From Paracoccidioides lutzii Pb01 (taxonomy: Eukaryota; Ascomycota; Eurotiomycetes; Onygenales; Ajellomycetaceae): a stretch of DNA of 64,000 bases. A model generated the notes under the pieces. That model was not told the origin of the DNA. It ran no database searches and saw only the letters and a program-made list of their open reading frames with translations. The stretch covers positions 372,001 through 436,000 of the forward strand of contig NW_015440950.1 in NCBI RefSeq assembly GCF_000150705.2, read 5' to 3'. Below, in pieces: positions 24,950 to 37,570 of this stretch (within the stretch, counting starts at the first letter, position 1; every line of letters begins with the position of its first letter). Position numbers and translations under genes: made by a program.

Positions 24950-25672
24950 TCCGGTCAAACCAAACTGTTCCAACGGGTAAATCGTCAACCCTACAAAGGC
25001 CGAGCCGGAAACGAAGGAACAAACAAAGGACAAACAAAGACCAAACAAAGACCCGCACCTGCCGCAACCAATCTCTGTCGGACCCTTCCAGCACGTGACT
25101 ATTATCCAATCAAACTTGCCATTCTGTCACAACCATTTTTTATAGAGCGAATTCCTCTATATAACGAATTGAATACGCTTCCAAGATTAAATCGTTATAA
25201 AGCGTTTTAACTGTGTATATATATATTATATAGACGCATGCATGCAACGGATTTGATATCCACTGGCCAAACATGGGGTAGAGAGAGAAAGACACTGCGC
25301 TTCTACGAGAAATCGAGGACTATCGTCAGAATCATATATCCAAACTGGATAAATGATTCGTAATCCAATAATGAAGCTATTCTGTTGGACCAAGTGCTGG
25401 ATCTGGTTGAAGTTCTGCATGAATAAAAGCTGGGAAAAATTTATGTTGAATTGATTAAACCAAGCAAATTGGGGGGGGGGGGTTTATATTAACAAGAGAA
25501 AGGGAGAATTCTGGGCTATATTATAAGAGATACCAATTTGGATGCTGCCATGATTACCATTCCACGTCAAATGCCAACCTGTCCATAACTTCCAACAAAG
25601 GGGCTCATAACTTAAAAGTTCCAATGCCACCTTTACCATCCATCTAAGCTCGCCTGCTATTCAATCACATGT

Positions 25673-28600
25673 TTATGTTACCTCAGCGAACCTGCTCAAC
25701 GTTGCGACCTTCTGGCTGAGCTCATTGATACTGCCTCCAACCGTAACATCAATGAGCGATAACTCAGTTCCCGCCTCCTTCGCAAGCCACGTCCGGAACT
25801 CAATAGCAATCAATGAATCAACACCGTTTGAACGGGTCGATTTGCCAGCGTCAATCTGGTCCGCGGACACATTGAGAAGCACAGAGAGCTTGTTCAATAT
25901 GCCGTTCAGCGCTATTTCAAACGCCTCTTCTCTGGTCCTCGCTGCTCCGAGCAGAGCGTCAACGCGATAGGTATCGGTCTCTTCAGGCCCCTGTTGCTTC
26001 GTTCCACTTGATTTCTGTAGCAACGTGAAGAGAGGGTAGTCGAAGCATTCCGGTGGCGGGACTCCACGTTCCTGAGATGACTTCTTCGTGGCTAGGCCAA
26101 AGAGAACCTGGCAGGTGCTTTCGGTCATTTCATGGCGTGGGTCTATCAGATATTCCACAACTGCGTGCACTTCGTCTTCTAGGATTGGAATCATGGCCTT
26201 TGTCGCATTGCGGGCGTAATTTTGATTTTCTGCAACGAAGCCGACGGAGAGGACACCTCCGATGTCGAAACTGGCGGCTGGGAGCCCGTTTGCTACACGA
26301 TGTTTGGCAAGCGCATCTTGGAATGTGTTGCCTGCCGCATAATTGGCCTGACTGCGCCCACCCATGACTCCCGCCAACGATGAGAGCATCACGAAAAATT
26401 CAAGATCTCTGGGCAAGATATCGTGGAGATTTTGTGAGCCGTGCGCCTTTGGTTTGATCGTCCCTGTCCAGTTGGCATATGAGAGGTTTTCGAAGAGTGA
26501 ATCCTGCATCCCATTAGCTCCGATTGTTCACGAAAATACTTTTATTCCATCGTTGCTTAAGAATTTGCAAATCCATGCATGAGAACCTTAATTACTTACC
26601 CTTAAGACCATGGAACCTTGAATACATCCTTTTATTGGGGGAAGTGTCTGCTGGCATTCCTCTATGACTTCTTGTAACCGAGATAAATCGGATACATCGC
26701 AGGTAAAGATTCGAATCTTGCAACCTTTGGTTTCTAGAGTGGAAACCATTTCTTGAACTGGCTGCGTGATTTTTCCTGATCGTGACAAGAATATCAAATT
26801 CCTTGCACCGCGACTCACCATCCACTGTGCTAAACTCCTTCCAAGGCCCCCAAGACCTCCAGCCAGTACATAAGACGCATTGGGGTCAAAGGTGTACGGG
26901 GATGTGACCTCGGGAATAACCGGCACCACGTCGTTCTCATTAGCCACAAACACAAATTTACCTATGTTCTTGCCAGATTGCAACATGCGAAGCCCATCTT
27001 CAAGTTCAGAGTACCCCAAAATTGTTAGTGGATAAGCTCCTTTGATTTTATTGTCATCCCACAGGCGAATAGTCGTCTCGAGAAGTTCTCGGACTTCTTT
27101 TGGTTTGAATTCCGCAAGAGTAAGCAAATCCACGCCAGTGAAGGTAATATTTCGAATGAAGGGGTTCATGTCCAATTTGCCTCCGGCCTGCAAGTCCTTT
27201 TTCCCAATTTCAATAAATCGGCCGAATGGGGCAACACATTCAAAAGATCGCCGAAGAGACTCTTGCGAAAGAGAGTTGAGGACCAAATCAACACCAGAAT
27301 TTTTTGTCATTCTCATAATTCCCTGAACAAAGCTGGTGTCTCGGCTTGAGAATATGTGATCCTCAAGGATGCCATACTCTTTCTTGAGAAACTCCATCTT
27401 CTCAACGGTAGAGACAGTAGCAAAAATCTCGGCACCAACTTCTTTGGCGTATTGAATGGCAGCTTGGCCAACACCACCAGCAGCAGAGTGGATCAGAATC
27501 CTCTCCCCAGCTGACAGTCTACCTACATTGGTCAGACTGTAGATAACTGTGGCGTAGATAACTGGAAGCCCAGCAGCAACTTCAAAACTCATATCGTTAG
27601 GTATTCTGACGGCTAGCGATTCGTTGACCCTTCCATGGGTTCTGAAAGTGCCCTTTTTTGGCGAATCTGTGAGATACGTGACACGATCGCCGGCCCGCAA
27701 ATGCTTAACACCTGGCCCAACCCTGGAGATAACTCCGGCCGCTTCTCTTCCAATAACATCACCTACCCCTTCTCCCATTATGCTTAAAAGATCCACGAAG
27801 TTGAGTCCTACAGCGCGAATATCAATCTCAACATCAAAGTCTCCGAGTGGCAGTGTCGAAGTAGTGTCAGTTACCCATTGCAGCTTATTGAGAACTCCTC
27901 GTGAACTGTTCTGGAGTTTGACTGGGCGTCCAATGTCCTTAAATAGAACCATCTCAGGACTGAGCGCCGAGAATTTCGACCGCAAGAAACCAGTTGCTTT
28001 AGGATGGTGGAAGACGTGATTAATATGGATCAAGTTATTCCGCAGAAGGTATTCAGCATTTTGGTGCTTGGTCTGGCCACTGGTGAACTGATAACGGAAT
28101 ATCTTTGAAATGGAATTCAGGACTGATTTAGCTGGGGATGAGCTGGAGCTGCCGAGAGCGAGGGTAACAAAATTCGGGCTCTCTGCATCGCGCTCCCACC
28201 GCAGTGTGCGGATCATGCCGGTACTCATATTGAAGGCCGGCTGGGTTATTGGATCTCCTGTTATCCACAGCAGCCTTTTGCAGGTTGAAAAGAACTGTTG
28301 TAGATACCGGAAATCATCTTCGGAGATGTCAAGCAGGGCCGGGCTCTCGAGTTCCAAAAGAGATATGCAAATTGAGCCTGTCATATCCTTACCAGCAAAC
28401 TCGTGCAGTTGCAGGACAGTGCAGTTGGTAACACCAGCACTTCGCATGAGCTCAGCTTTCAATTTGGAAATAAACTCGTGATCAAATCTGGACGCGGGGG
28501 CAAGAATCACAAGATCGTTTCCTGGGCAAATGTCATCAGGTGGGTCTGGGAGAGCAGTGGAAATCATTGAGCTGAGCTTTGTAAACTCTGGATATCGTGA

Positions 28601-31600
28601 ATTGGGTATCTCGATATCAACCCCTGAGAAACCCTTCTCACGGAGAAGATCCTCCCATTCCGGCAGGGTGATAAGAGGACACCACTTGCGATTAGGCTCA
28701 TTAGACAGCCACCACCCAGACAGAAGACCAAAGATAAGTGAAGGCCACACAATATCGGGTCTGACCACTTCGTGGACCAAGATCTTGCCACCGGGTTTCA
28801 ACAAACGGCGAGAATTTTCGAGAGATTTACCTAAATCAGGAGTGGCGTGAAGGACGTTATGCGCGATAATCAGGTCGTACTTTTTGGCAGTGAAACCTTG
28901 GGTTGTTGGGTCGCGTTCGATATCTAACTTTTCAAATGTCAGAAGGTCCGTCCATTCGCCTAAATTCTCCTTTGCCTTAGAAAAAAAGCTGGGAGAAATA
29001 TCCGTAAAAGTGTATTGTGCAACGGTGTTTGTGCAATCAGAATTCTCGTTTTCGGATCGGGGTGCGAGAATACCCAAAAGAAGTCTGGCAAAGCTTCCGG
29101 TTCCAGCTCCCACTTCAAGGATTTCAAGGTCGCTGTAATTTTCACCCAAGAGAGTCAAATATGCATCCAAATTCTCTGTAGCGTCGCCCTCATGCAAAAC
29201 CTCCTCATAATACGAGGTCATTATGTCGTCTTGACCAAACATCAGATACAGTGGATCAACTTCACCCCGCATGATAGCTGGGATTTGTCTGCCGAGGCGA
29301 ATCATAAGTTGTCCATCCAGATTAAGCTTTGAGACTTCGGTGTAGAGCTCCTCTTTGAGACTTGGATCCTCAGCATATTTCTTCCATAAGTTATGCGGGG
29401 CGTGGGCAACTGAGTTTGCAGTGACATCGTCGGCAATCCGGTGCATCCATTCGTAATACTTCTGAAAATGGCCCTCAGGAGGCTGTACTGGGATATTCTT
29501 AAGCTCATTGAGTGCATCAGTTATAAGAAGCGCTGATGCGAGCTGCAACCTTTCGAACAAATTTTGTTGCTCCTCGTAGGACGTTGATGGTTCAACAGAT
29601 ACCGAATCGCGGAATTCTGGTGTCTCCAGCATGTCGATATCCAGGGTCCAATCCATTAAGTAACCATGTTGCTGTGTGCCGCTCATGGAAGCATCCTCAT
29701 CTGATAGAGGCATGAATCGAACTCCCGTCAGAGATACTCGCGGTTGATCGTTGGATTCATCGGAACATTTGAGGTCAAAACTATAGTAATCGTATGCTTC
29801 TGGTGAGGCTTGTCCGTAATAGCGAAAACAGGTTCCTGCCTGGGAATCGTTATCTGTGGAAATCCATGACTCCTTGATAAAAGTCGGTACCATCGGCCTC
29901 TTCAAAATAGCCTGTCCTCCGTGGTCACAGATTGCTACGAGTCCAGCGACAAACACGCTGTCCAACGTGACAGGATGGATGACATGAGCATCCATGTAAT
30001 TCTTTGGCATTGAAGACGCCAATTCCGGGGTTGCAAATTTGCCCACGATGACGCCCCTTTGCTGATCGTTAACTGTAATTTCCGACAAGTTTTTGAAAAG
30101 AGGGCCATATTTGAGTCCGACGGCCTCAAAATTGTCAAAGAGTTTTCCAATATCCAGCGGCTTTTGGCAACTCCTTGCACCTTGCTCTAATTCGTTTTTC
30201 CAGGACTGGATATCTGCTTCAGCTTCGCGACCATTATCGATTGGATCCGGAGGAGCTTGATATTCCACAGAAAAATAACCCGAGCAATGCTCAATCCAAT
30301 CATCATGAGCTGAGATGTACGAAGATACCTGGAACCATTTCCACACGGTAGATTCCCAGTGGTTGGATTCGTTCACGGGGTGAATGGATAAGGACACCTC
30401 GACACCCTCTTTCGTATCAGGAACCACAAGGGCCGATTTTATGGACACATTCTTCATCCTTATTCCGGTTAATTTAACTGCATCACCGGTGACTTGCCTT
30501 ACAGCCTCAGTCACCATCGTCAGATATGCAGCTGCGGGAAGAACATAACGTCCAGTAACCTGGAAAGAGGATATCAGCACTCCTAAATTCACTGTTACTA
30601 GCTATGCGCTCAGGATGTCACCTACCACGTGCTCCTTCAGCCAAGGGTTCTCATAAGTTCTTAAGAAATGTCGCCATTTGCGGTTTTGGCGATTCCAGTC
30701 CTGTACAGGCGCACCAAAAAGTTGATGTCGTGGAAATTCGCGGAAACGGATTCTTTTGCTCATCCTGCTCTCGTAGTAGCCTTTCTCGTCATGGTTGAAG
30801 GAGTATGGTGGGAGACTGACAAGTAACTCCGGTTTCCGCACTTGCCCCTCTTCTCGTTCGAAACCGTGGTTGACTTCATATATGTTGATGGGAGCCGCTT
30901 TACAGCTTAGGTTTCCAACAGTTTCCAACATCGTGCGGGTGGTGGGGTCTTGGCGATTTAGGAGGGAGGTATATGAAACTGGAGGTGCAGAGGCATTGGC
31001 TGCAATCGTCTGTTTAATAGCACTTTGCAGTGCTGAGTGAGGGCCCACTTCAATGATCTCATCTATCCAGGCGCTGTCGAATTTGCCAGACTCAGGGTCG
31101 CTTTCGTTTGCTTTGAAGAGCATAGAACGCAAACCATCAGTAAAGCGGACAGGGGACACCATATTTTCTGCCCAATATGAAGCATCAAGGACGGGGTCGT
31201 TGTTTCGCTTCCCGGTAACTGTCGAAAACATCTGAATATCATGTTCTGAATTGAAAAGCTGTCCTGCTGCGGGTGAACTCATCAACTGCAAGTATTCTTC
31301 GGCAAGTTCTCGCATGTGGGATGAATGATAGGCGTTTTGGACTTTGAGCTTGCGTGCGAAAATATCTTCAGCGTCGAGTAATTCCTTCAGAGCATCGACC
31401 ATCACCTCGTCACCGGAGACGGTATTGTTTCTCGGGCTATTGAAACATGCAATAACTAATTCCCCTCTGATACTGGCATGTACTTTGTCCATATACGACC
31501 GAAGCGTCTCCTGATTCAGACCAACTGCGATCATAGAACCAGGGACACTTTGTTGTTTTGCAGAGACGAACCCACGATAATAAGCAGCCCTCCATGCGGA

Positions 31601-34110
31601 TTCACTGGATATCCTACCGGCGCAATACGCTGCGGCAATTTCACCTGAGGAATGTCCAACTACACGAGAAGGATAAATATTCCAAGAAGCCAGAAGTTCC
31701 ACAAGAGCAACTTGGATAGCGGTAGAGGCAGGATGGGCAATGACCGGGGTATGAATATTTGAACTGTCACTGTCACGAATAATCTCGTCTGGATCATAAT
31801 TAGCAAAAAAGAAAGAAAAAAAGAAAAAAAGAAAAAAGAAACCCATAATCCTCCGCTCCTGAACAGCCGATAATACATACCAATTAGAGACCATGGGCTT
31901 CCAAGCGTCTTCATGTATGCTGTCGCGTCCTCCAAGCTCCTTCGAAAAACGGGGTATATCATGAATTGTTTCCCCATCCCATGATATTGAGCACCTTGGC
32001 CAGTAAAGACAAAGCCAATTCTGGGCGGACGATCTTTATTTGTGGGTTTGGATCGAGCGTTCATAGCGGATAGATTCTCTTCCAGCTCGGGGATTGAGTC
32101 TGCTATCACGTAGCTTTTCCATCGAAAATCTGATCTCCTTTGAGAAACAGTGTAAGCTAGGTCATTTAGGAAATTCTTTGCATCATCCAAGGGCAAGGAC
32201 TGTCTTTTGTGAAGATAATCCGTTAAGTCTGAGCCGGTCCTCTTTACGCCTTCCTTGTCAAATGCGGATAAGATGAATAGGCGAGGAATTGGTGTCTCGT
32301 CTTTAGCCGAAGCTTTGGATATATCATGAGAGCCGTTCATAGTCTTCCCATTCGTGCCATTGACAGTATGTTTGCTAGTTCCATTAACAACCTTCCCATG
32401 AGTTCCATTTGCAATCTCCTCGTTGATTCCATTCACAATCTCTCCGTTCGTTCCGTTAACGGCTTTTCCATTGGTTAATTTCGCGACTCCATTGACAAGA
32501 CCAGGTTTGTCTTTGTAAATTTTCTTGAGGGAAGTAACCAGCTTGTTGATTTCAAAAACAGTTGGCACAGATATGCGAGTACGGTGGGTGCCAGTGAGAC
32601 CTTGTTCCTTGAGGAAGTGATACGCATCATCCAAAATGCAATGTGCGTTAGTTCCACCAAAACCAAATGAGTTAACTGATATCCGACGAGCACCTGGTTT
32701 GGGCCAAGGGAGACATTCTGTAGGAAACTCGATATTCCACTTATCCTTTGGGATATTGGGGTTTACCTTTTCAAAATTCACATTTGGAGGTATAATTCCG
32801 GCTTCCAGAATCAGAATTGACTTGATGATCCCGGCTATTCCTGCGCCGCCTTCAAGGTGACCTATATTTGCTTTCAACGTACCAATGTACAGTGGCTCCT
32901 GACGCTGGTCCGTATCGAAGGCGCTGGAAATAGCCCTGGCCTCTATGGGATCCCCTACTGGCGTGCCGGTCCCGTGTGCTTCAACAAACAGAGTGTCTTT
33001 TCGATCAAGTTTCGAATTGCTGTATAATTGGCGAATAAGGGATTCCTGTGCTTGAGCGCTTGGAAGCGAAATGCCTGGCGTACGGCCATCTTGATTCGCA
33101 AGGGTTCCACGTATCACAGCACGGATTGTATTTCCATCTCTCAGAGCGTCCGACAAGGTCTTGACAATAACGGTACCCACCCCCTCTCCGCGGGCATAAC
33201 CTTCGGCTCTGTGATCGAAGGTGTAACATTTCCCTGAGGGGCAAAGCACGCCAGCATGGCTAAATGCGATAATGTCACCAACATGAGTAATGACGCTCCC
33301 ACCAGTCACAACAGCCTAGAGGATATTATTAGCACAGCACGGTAAATACGGATAAACCAGTTAATAAAACGGAATATGCACCATCTCGCTGTCACCATAC
33401 TTCAAACTCTGAACAGCTAGGTGAAGGGAAACAAGTCCACTGGAGCATGCGGTATCAATTGTCATACTGGGACCGTGAAAGTCATAAAACCAGCTGACTC
33501 TGTTTGAAATGATAGACTGCTCAGAGCCAGTCGATTTGTGCTTCATTGAGGTTTCAACGTCTGCATTCAGGAGATTCCTGTGATCATGGTTGAAACCAGC
33601 AGCAAAAACCGAGGTCCTAGAGGACACTGCTTTCTCCATAGGAATCCCGGCTATTGAGTTGAAAGTAAGTCAGAACTTTTGAAATATATCCCTTAAAAAA
33701 GGTCAAATTCTTACCATTCTCAAGGGCGTGGTACACATTTTCCATCACAAGGCGTTGTTGAGGGTCCATGGTGAGAACTTCAGTGTGGCTGATACGGAAA
33801 AAGCCCGCGTCGAAGCCCAGGGGGTCATCCGACAGGAAGTGCCCGCCCTTGACATGAAACTGCAGGGAACCTTTAGCATAATTCCTTCCTGTAGATGCCG
33901 ACGCTTTTGATATATAAAACGAACCGTTCCGCCATGATCATAGTCAGGGTGGTAATATGCAGCTGCATTGAAACGATCCTTTGGGATTGGAGTTGTCGAT
34001 TGACGTCCCCTAAGCAAAAATTCCCAGAACTTTTCCGAAGTGCTTGCCTCCTGCGCATAGCGTGCTGAAAATCCGATGATGGCTAGCGGGATTATATCAG
34101 AATCACGCAT
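25673..34110 (-). CDS. highly reducing type I polyketide synthase (KS-AT-DH-MT-ER-KR-ACP)
   Basis: Iterative fungal polyketide synthase of 2,662 residues. Seven exons: 34110..33925, 33859..33715, 33650..33382, 33315..31881, 31788..30626, 30559..26600, 26503..25673. KS: Cys179 in DTACSSG, His314 in EAHGTGT, His353 in NIGHLEGG. AT: GQGAQYHGMG and Ser725 in GHSSG. DH: His1065 in HVVTGRYVLP (motif built across intron 5) and Asp1266 in LDSVF. C-methyltransferase: EVGAGTG at 1548-1554. ER: AAGGVGQAA near 2091-2099. KR: GGLGGLG at 2300-2306 and Tyr2441. ACP: Ser2616 in GVDSL. No thioesterase or NRPS part follows, so product release needs another enzyme or is spontaneous. An Asn-Gly repeat fills the KS-AT linker. 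No frameshift or stop is seen; the product is unknown. Confidence 0.95.
32335..32500 (-). repeat. in-frame Asn-Gly repeat in the KS-AT linker of the polyketide synthase
   Basis: Residues about 474-530 consist of degenerate units around the pattern [VA]NGTNGK / VNG. Asn-Gly recurs about ten times, at mostly 4-10 residue intervals. The DNA repeats keep the reading frame. The unit lies between the end of the KS docking region and the AT fold. Confidence 0.8.
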
Positions 34111-34186
34111 GACGAAGCTAAACTCTAAAAATAGAAAGCGGGTAAGGCTTGACGGTGATCCAACTTCTGATGCATGTGCCTTTGAT

Positions 34187-34194
34187 GTATATAA
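34187..34194 (-). promoter_or_regulatory. TATA-like element of the polyketide synthase
   Basis: The gene strand reads TTATATAC, about 80 nt before the ATG at 34110. It is a plausible core-promoter position; no transcript evidence is available. Confidence 0.4.
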
Positions 34195-34279
34195 TCGGAT
34201 CCTCTGTCTTCTTGGTGGTGGAAAACCTCATCCCCCTTTCCGCAGGTGGTTTCAAGAACATCATGGATATTCCTCGTCC

Positions 34280-34291
34280 GGTGATATCACC
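34280..34291. promoter_or_regulatory. 12-nt perfect palindrome GGTGATATCACC
   Basis: Perfect dyad about 170 nt upstream of the synthase start codon, beyond the TATA-like element. Such a dyad could bind a dimeric regulator; no known factor is assigned. Confidence 0.35.
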
Positions 34292-35054
34292 CAGCCTATA
34301 TACTTGCAATAAGCAGGTCCCACATCTTTCTGAATCAATTTGTCTCTGCACTCTACCCCTCCCCCTTCCTCCCACTAGACCGCACCACCTCCATCCGAAT
34401 CCTCAACTTCAGCCTCAAAATCAATCAGTTCAGGCCACGTATTGCTCCCTAGCAGCAAGTTAGGAACAATCCCGGCGGACTAAGGCAGTGGTAACTTAAA
34501 CGGGTGCGGGGCTATTTATGGAGAGACCAGGAGTTCCGCAAGCGCAACAAACGAGGGTATTTGTTCCTCAGATGATGATAGAACCCCTTAGTCTTGCAGT
34601 GGGTATCGGAGGGTGCTTCATACAGGTGTTAATGCTGGAGCCACGTCATGTTAGCAAGATGCTCTGGAATCAATTCGTCACTTTCTTGCTCCAACTAGCT
34701 TCTTCTAAGCTTGCGGCCTAAAGCGGGGAGTCTAGGAAATTGTAAGAATAGAGTTCAGTCGCGGATCTCCAAACGTCTATACTCGCATCCAGGGATGGGC
34801 TAACTTTTCGGGCCGAGAGTAACGCCGCAGGACCTGCATCCCAGTCCCTGACTGGGCAATTGAAACAACAGAGTTTTAAAATATCTGCGTATCAGAATCG
34901 AAGACAGATAGATCCATGGATGCATCTCATATCATGTGTGGATAAAAACATAGACAATATAGAAAGATGGAGCACAACAATAGTTGTTGGGAATGAGAAA
35001 TGTATGTGGGACATTGACCATATCTTCCCCGTTTTCCTCTAGAAAGCAGTAGCC

Positions 35055-35101
35055 AACTAATAATTACCACTGATGGTGGTAACATTATTTAGTTATTAGT
35101 T
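35055..35101. repeat. imperfect inverted repeat (hairpin with a side insertion)
   Basis: The left arm AACTAATAATTACCAC pairs with GTGGTAA and TTATTAGTT on the right; the right arm is interrupted by about 10 nt. AT-rich, in the gene-free region. Confidence 0.6.
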
Positions 35102-35379
35102 AACGACCCGTCGAAAAACGGTGGTATCTAACCCATGTACATGTATGATGTCCATGGATATCTCATTTCTTCATCCTGCCATAGCAGCGTCAGTTTCAAG
35201 ACCACATAATAGTAGTTATTATATTATTTTGATGGATGTGAGAATTTGAAGCCTCATGTCGTGGGATATACATACACTAATAATATGGATTGATTATGTG
35301 CATTTTGTTTTCCTCTTTGCTCCACGACTTCCTAAGAACTTGGGCTGCGGGTATCTTTTATTTTTTATTTATATTTTAA

Positions 35380-35468
35380 TTTTCTTTTCTTTCTTCCTTC
35401 CTTCCTTTCTTTCTTTATATTTATATTTATATTTATATTTATTTATTTGTTTGTTTGTTTGTTTGTTT
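35380..35468. repeat. compound simple repeat (TTCC, TTTATA, TTTG)
   Basis: Consecutive tracts of TTCC/TTTC, ATTTAT and GTTT units in the gene-free region upstream of the methyltransferase. Confidence 0.85.
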
Positions 35469-36158
35469 TTAGCAGTGCTAATAAGCAGCGAGGCAGCAAG
35501 GAATCCTTCATAAAGTACCTTAGATAGTGTCAGCGCTAGCAAAATCCTCGTCACGGCTACTCTGGTGGTAATCTGGTAGACCGGAGCTTCTTGTGCCCAC
35601 TCTCTGCAGAGGCTGCATTGAAGCTGCATGTGGAGTGCAGGGGCCCCGACGAATTTTGCGAGGGATCCCTAAAAAAGGCCCAAACTCTGTATCCAAATTT
35701 TCGGGAAGTGCTGCCCACGATTATTGTTTACTTTTATCTCACGCTTCTCCCAATATTTGCTGACCCGACAAGCTGGGTTTTCTGAGATGAAGAAAAGGAC
35801 CGTGTGGTTTCTCGGAATTCTCCGGTGGTTCTCCTCCTCTCTCCTGTGGGGTTAGTGCGAACTGATAGCGTTAGACTATGGACATCGAGCAGACTAGCAT
35901 ACGTAGACTAAGATTTTGACACAGAGCCTTTTGAATGGCTGAAATCAACTCTCAAAACCAGTTTAGCCCCTCCGCAGTATCTGTCAATACGAAATCCATG
36001 GGACCCATGGGTCTTTCTTACCAAATTCTAACCGAGGATGTGAACGTATCATCAGCACGTTCGGCAGCAATGCCGCAAGCACGCAAGAAGGCAAACCGCA
36101 GGGCCTGCAACTCCACACAGGACATCGGAGTGCGTGGGGCGGCGTATTTGTCCACGCT

Positions 36159-36159
<1 letters not shown>

Positions 36160-36202
<43 letters not shown>
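36160..36202. repeat. (CA)n microsatellite
   Basis: About 21 uninterrupted CA units, the longest dinucleotide repeat in the window. Confidence 0.95.
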
Positions 36203-36206
<4 letters not shown>

Positions 36207-37570
36207 GGCACATATGAAATCTCTGCGGTGTCTATCTTTGATAAAAATACTCCGCACTTAATAGGGTGGAGGTTGCAGTAGCATTTAAGATCGTCAAAAC
36301 TGGCACGGACATCATGAACGATTCACTGAAGTTGTTGCAAGGTCACAGGCCATAAGCCCATGGAACGGTATGATGAAGAATAATCATATTGTGCAAGGAC
36401 CCAGAAGCTTCCTGTGCCATGGTCCCATTGAGAGCGCCTTTTCCTGACTTATGGGTCTTGCAGAAACCAATGAATCTGTTTCTCTCAAGCCAGGTTGCGT
36501 TCGTAGGGTGACTGCTGGCACCAAACGGGAACTTAAACGCAGCGTTATTTCAGGATTGGGAAGTTTGAGCAGATGATCATAATTCGGGGGTGGGTGAGTT
36601 TTTGATGTGGATGATTTGGCAAGGGGCGTTGGAGCAGCGGATGTGAATTGCATTTGCTACCGATTTGTGCTCCAGCCTGCCAGACTTGGACCAGCATTCG
36701 CAAATCATAGCTTCAGGACTAGGATGGCTTGGTCCTTCAGGATTGGAACTTGTAGCCACCACAGTGGGACACCCTGAGGTTTTCCGTTCGTTCTTAATGC
36801 AAGGTGTTACGGTCTGGGGTCGGGCAATTGCCACGGCTATTACTTTCCATCACGCCGGGAGAGGGCTTTTGTCTCTGTCTCAAGCCCTGCTCTGATTCGA
36901 CATGATGTTTGACAGGATGTTGAAGAACAATGATAATAAGTATCCTTAAGTTTTAGGTTGTTTTTCTCTTGGGTGTCAGCGCTCCGACCACCTCTTGAGG
37001 CTAGAAAGGGTTTGGGTTATCGATTCCCATCATTGTTCCCTGTTGGGGTCCCGGACTCCCAACTCCCCGACTCCCAAACCACCCCAGCCTCTCCTAAAAA
37101 AGATTCCTCCATCACAGACCGCTTCTCCACAAGCTCCGAACGGCCCACAAAAGGTTCAAGCTTGGAGAAATAATCGGAGGCCCAATATTCTGTCACGTGA
37201 ATCGCCATATCTACCCAGTCGGTGCCCAAGCCCCCCCAAAAGAGGTCCTCTCACCACCAATTTCTTGCCTCTTCATAGGGTGGAACGGCTCTGATCAACC
37301 AACAGAGGCTCCAGCTAACTGGCCGAGAAGTGCGTGGCATTCTTTTATCTTTCTCTTGTGCCTTAGCTGCCGCTAGCCAGTTTCATCGTTCACCCCGTCT
37401 CCTGCGAGGAGCATGGGGAAACCACATCCTTGGTATCAACCAAACCACCGGGAAGCACGAAGAGACCGCTTGTGCACCACTGTCTGAAACCCATGATTTA
37501 TATTAATACTCGTTGATATCCCTTCTTGATCGAACAATTATCGAATCCTTTGCCGGTCTATTTCGCTCTC

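Larger units (their letters stand above)
24262..25672. other. ILV2 upstream region and polyketide synthase 3' flank, 1.4 kb
   Basis: Contains three perfect Gcn4/CpcA sites (listed separately). ATTGG elements at about 24752 and 24765 read CCAAT on the ILV2 strand; CACGTGA is at 25092 and CCAAT at 25106. A tandem ACAAACAAAG-like stretch lies at about 25018-25050, an AT-rich TATATATATTATATA block near 25216-25231 and a 12-nt G-run at 25471-25482. No gene is supported. Confidence 0.6.
34111..37570. other. Gene-free region, 3.46 kb, between polyketide synthase and methyltransferase
   Basis: Divergent upstream region. It contains a TATA-like element and a 12-nt palindrome near the synthase, an inverted repeat at 35055-35101, tetra/hexanucleotide tracts at about 35380-35468 and a CA repeat at 36160-36202. 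Open frames up to 108 codons (35935-36261) run through simple repeats and match nothing I recognise. No pathway regulator or tailoring enzyme is visible. Confidence 0.6.

Noticed and set aside
31789..31880. Apparent frame break in the AT domain of the polyketide synthase
   Set aside because: It is a normal 92-nt intron (GTATGT donor, pyrimidine tract, CCAG acceptor); splicing restores PWSLIDEIIRDS before the GHSSG motif.
35935..36261. 108-codon plus-strand frame with a His-Thr repeat
   Set aside because: The repeat is the CA microsatellite read in frame; the flanks match no family and no splice or promoter support is seen.
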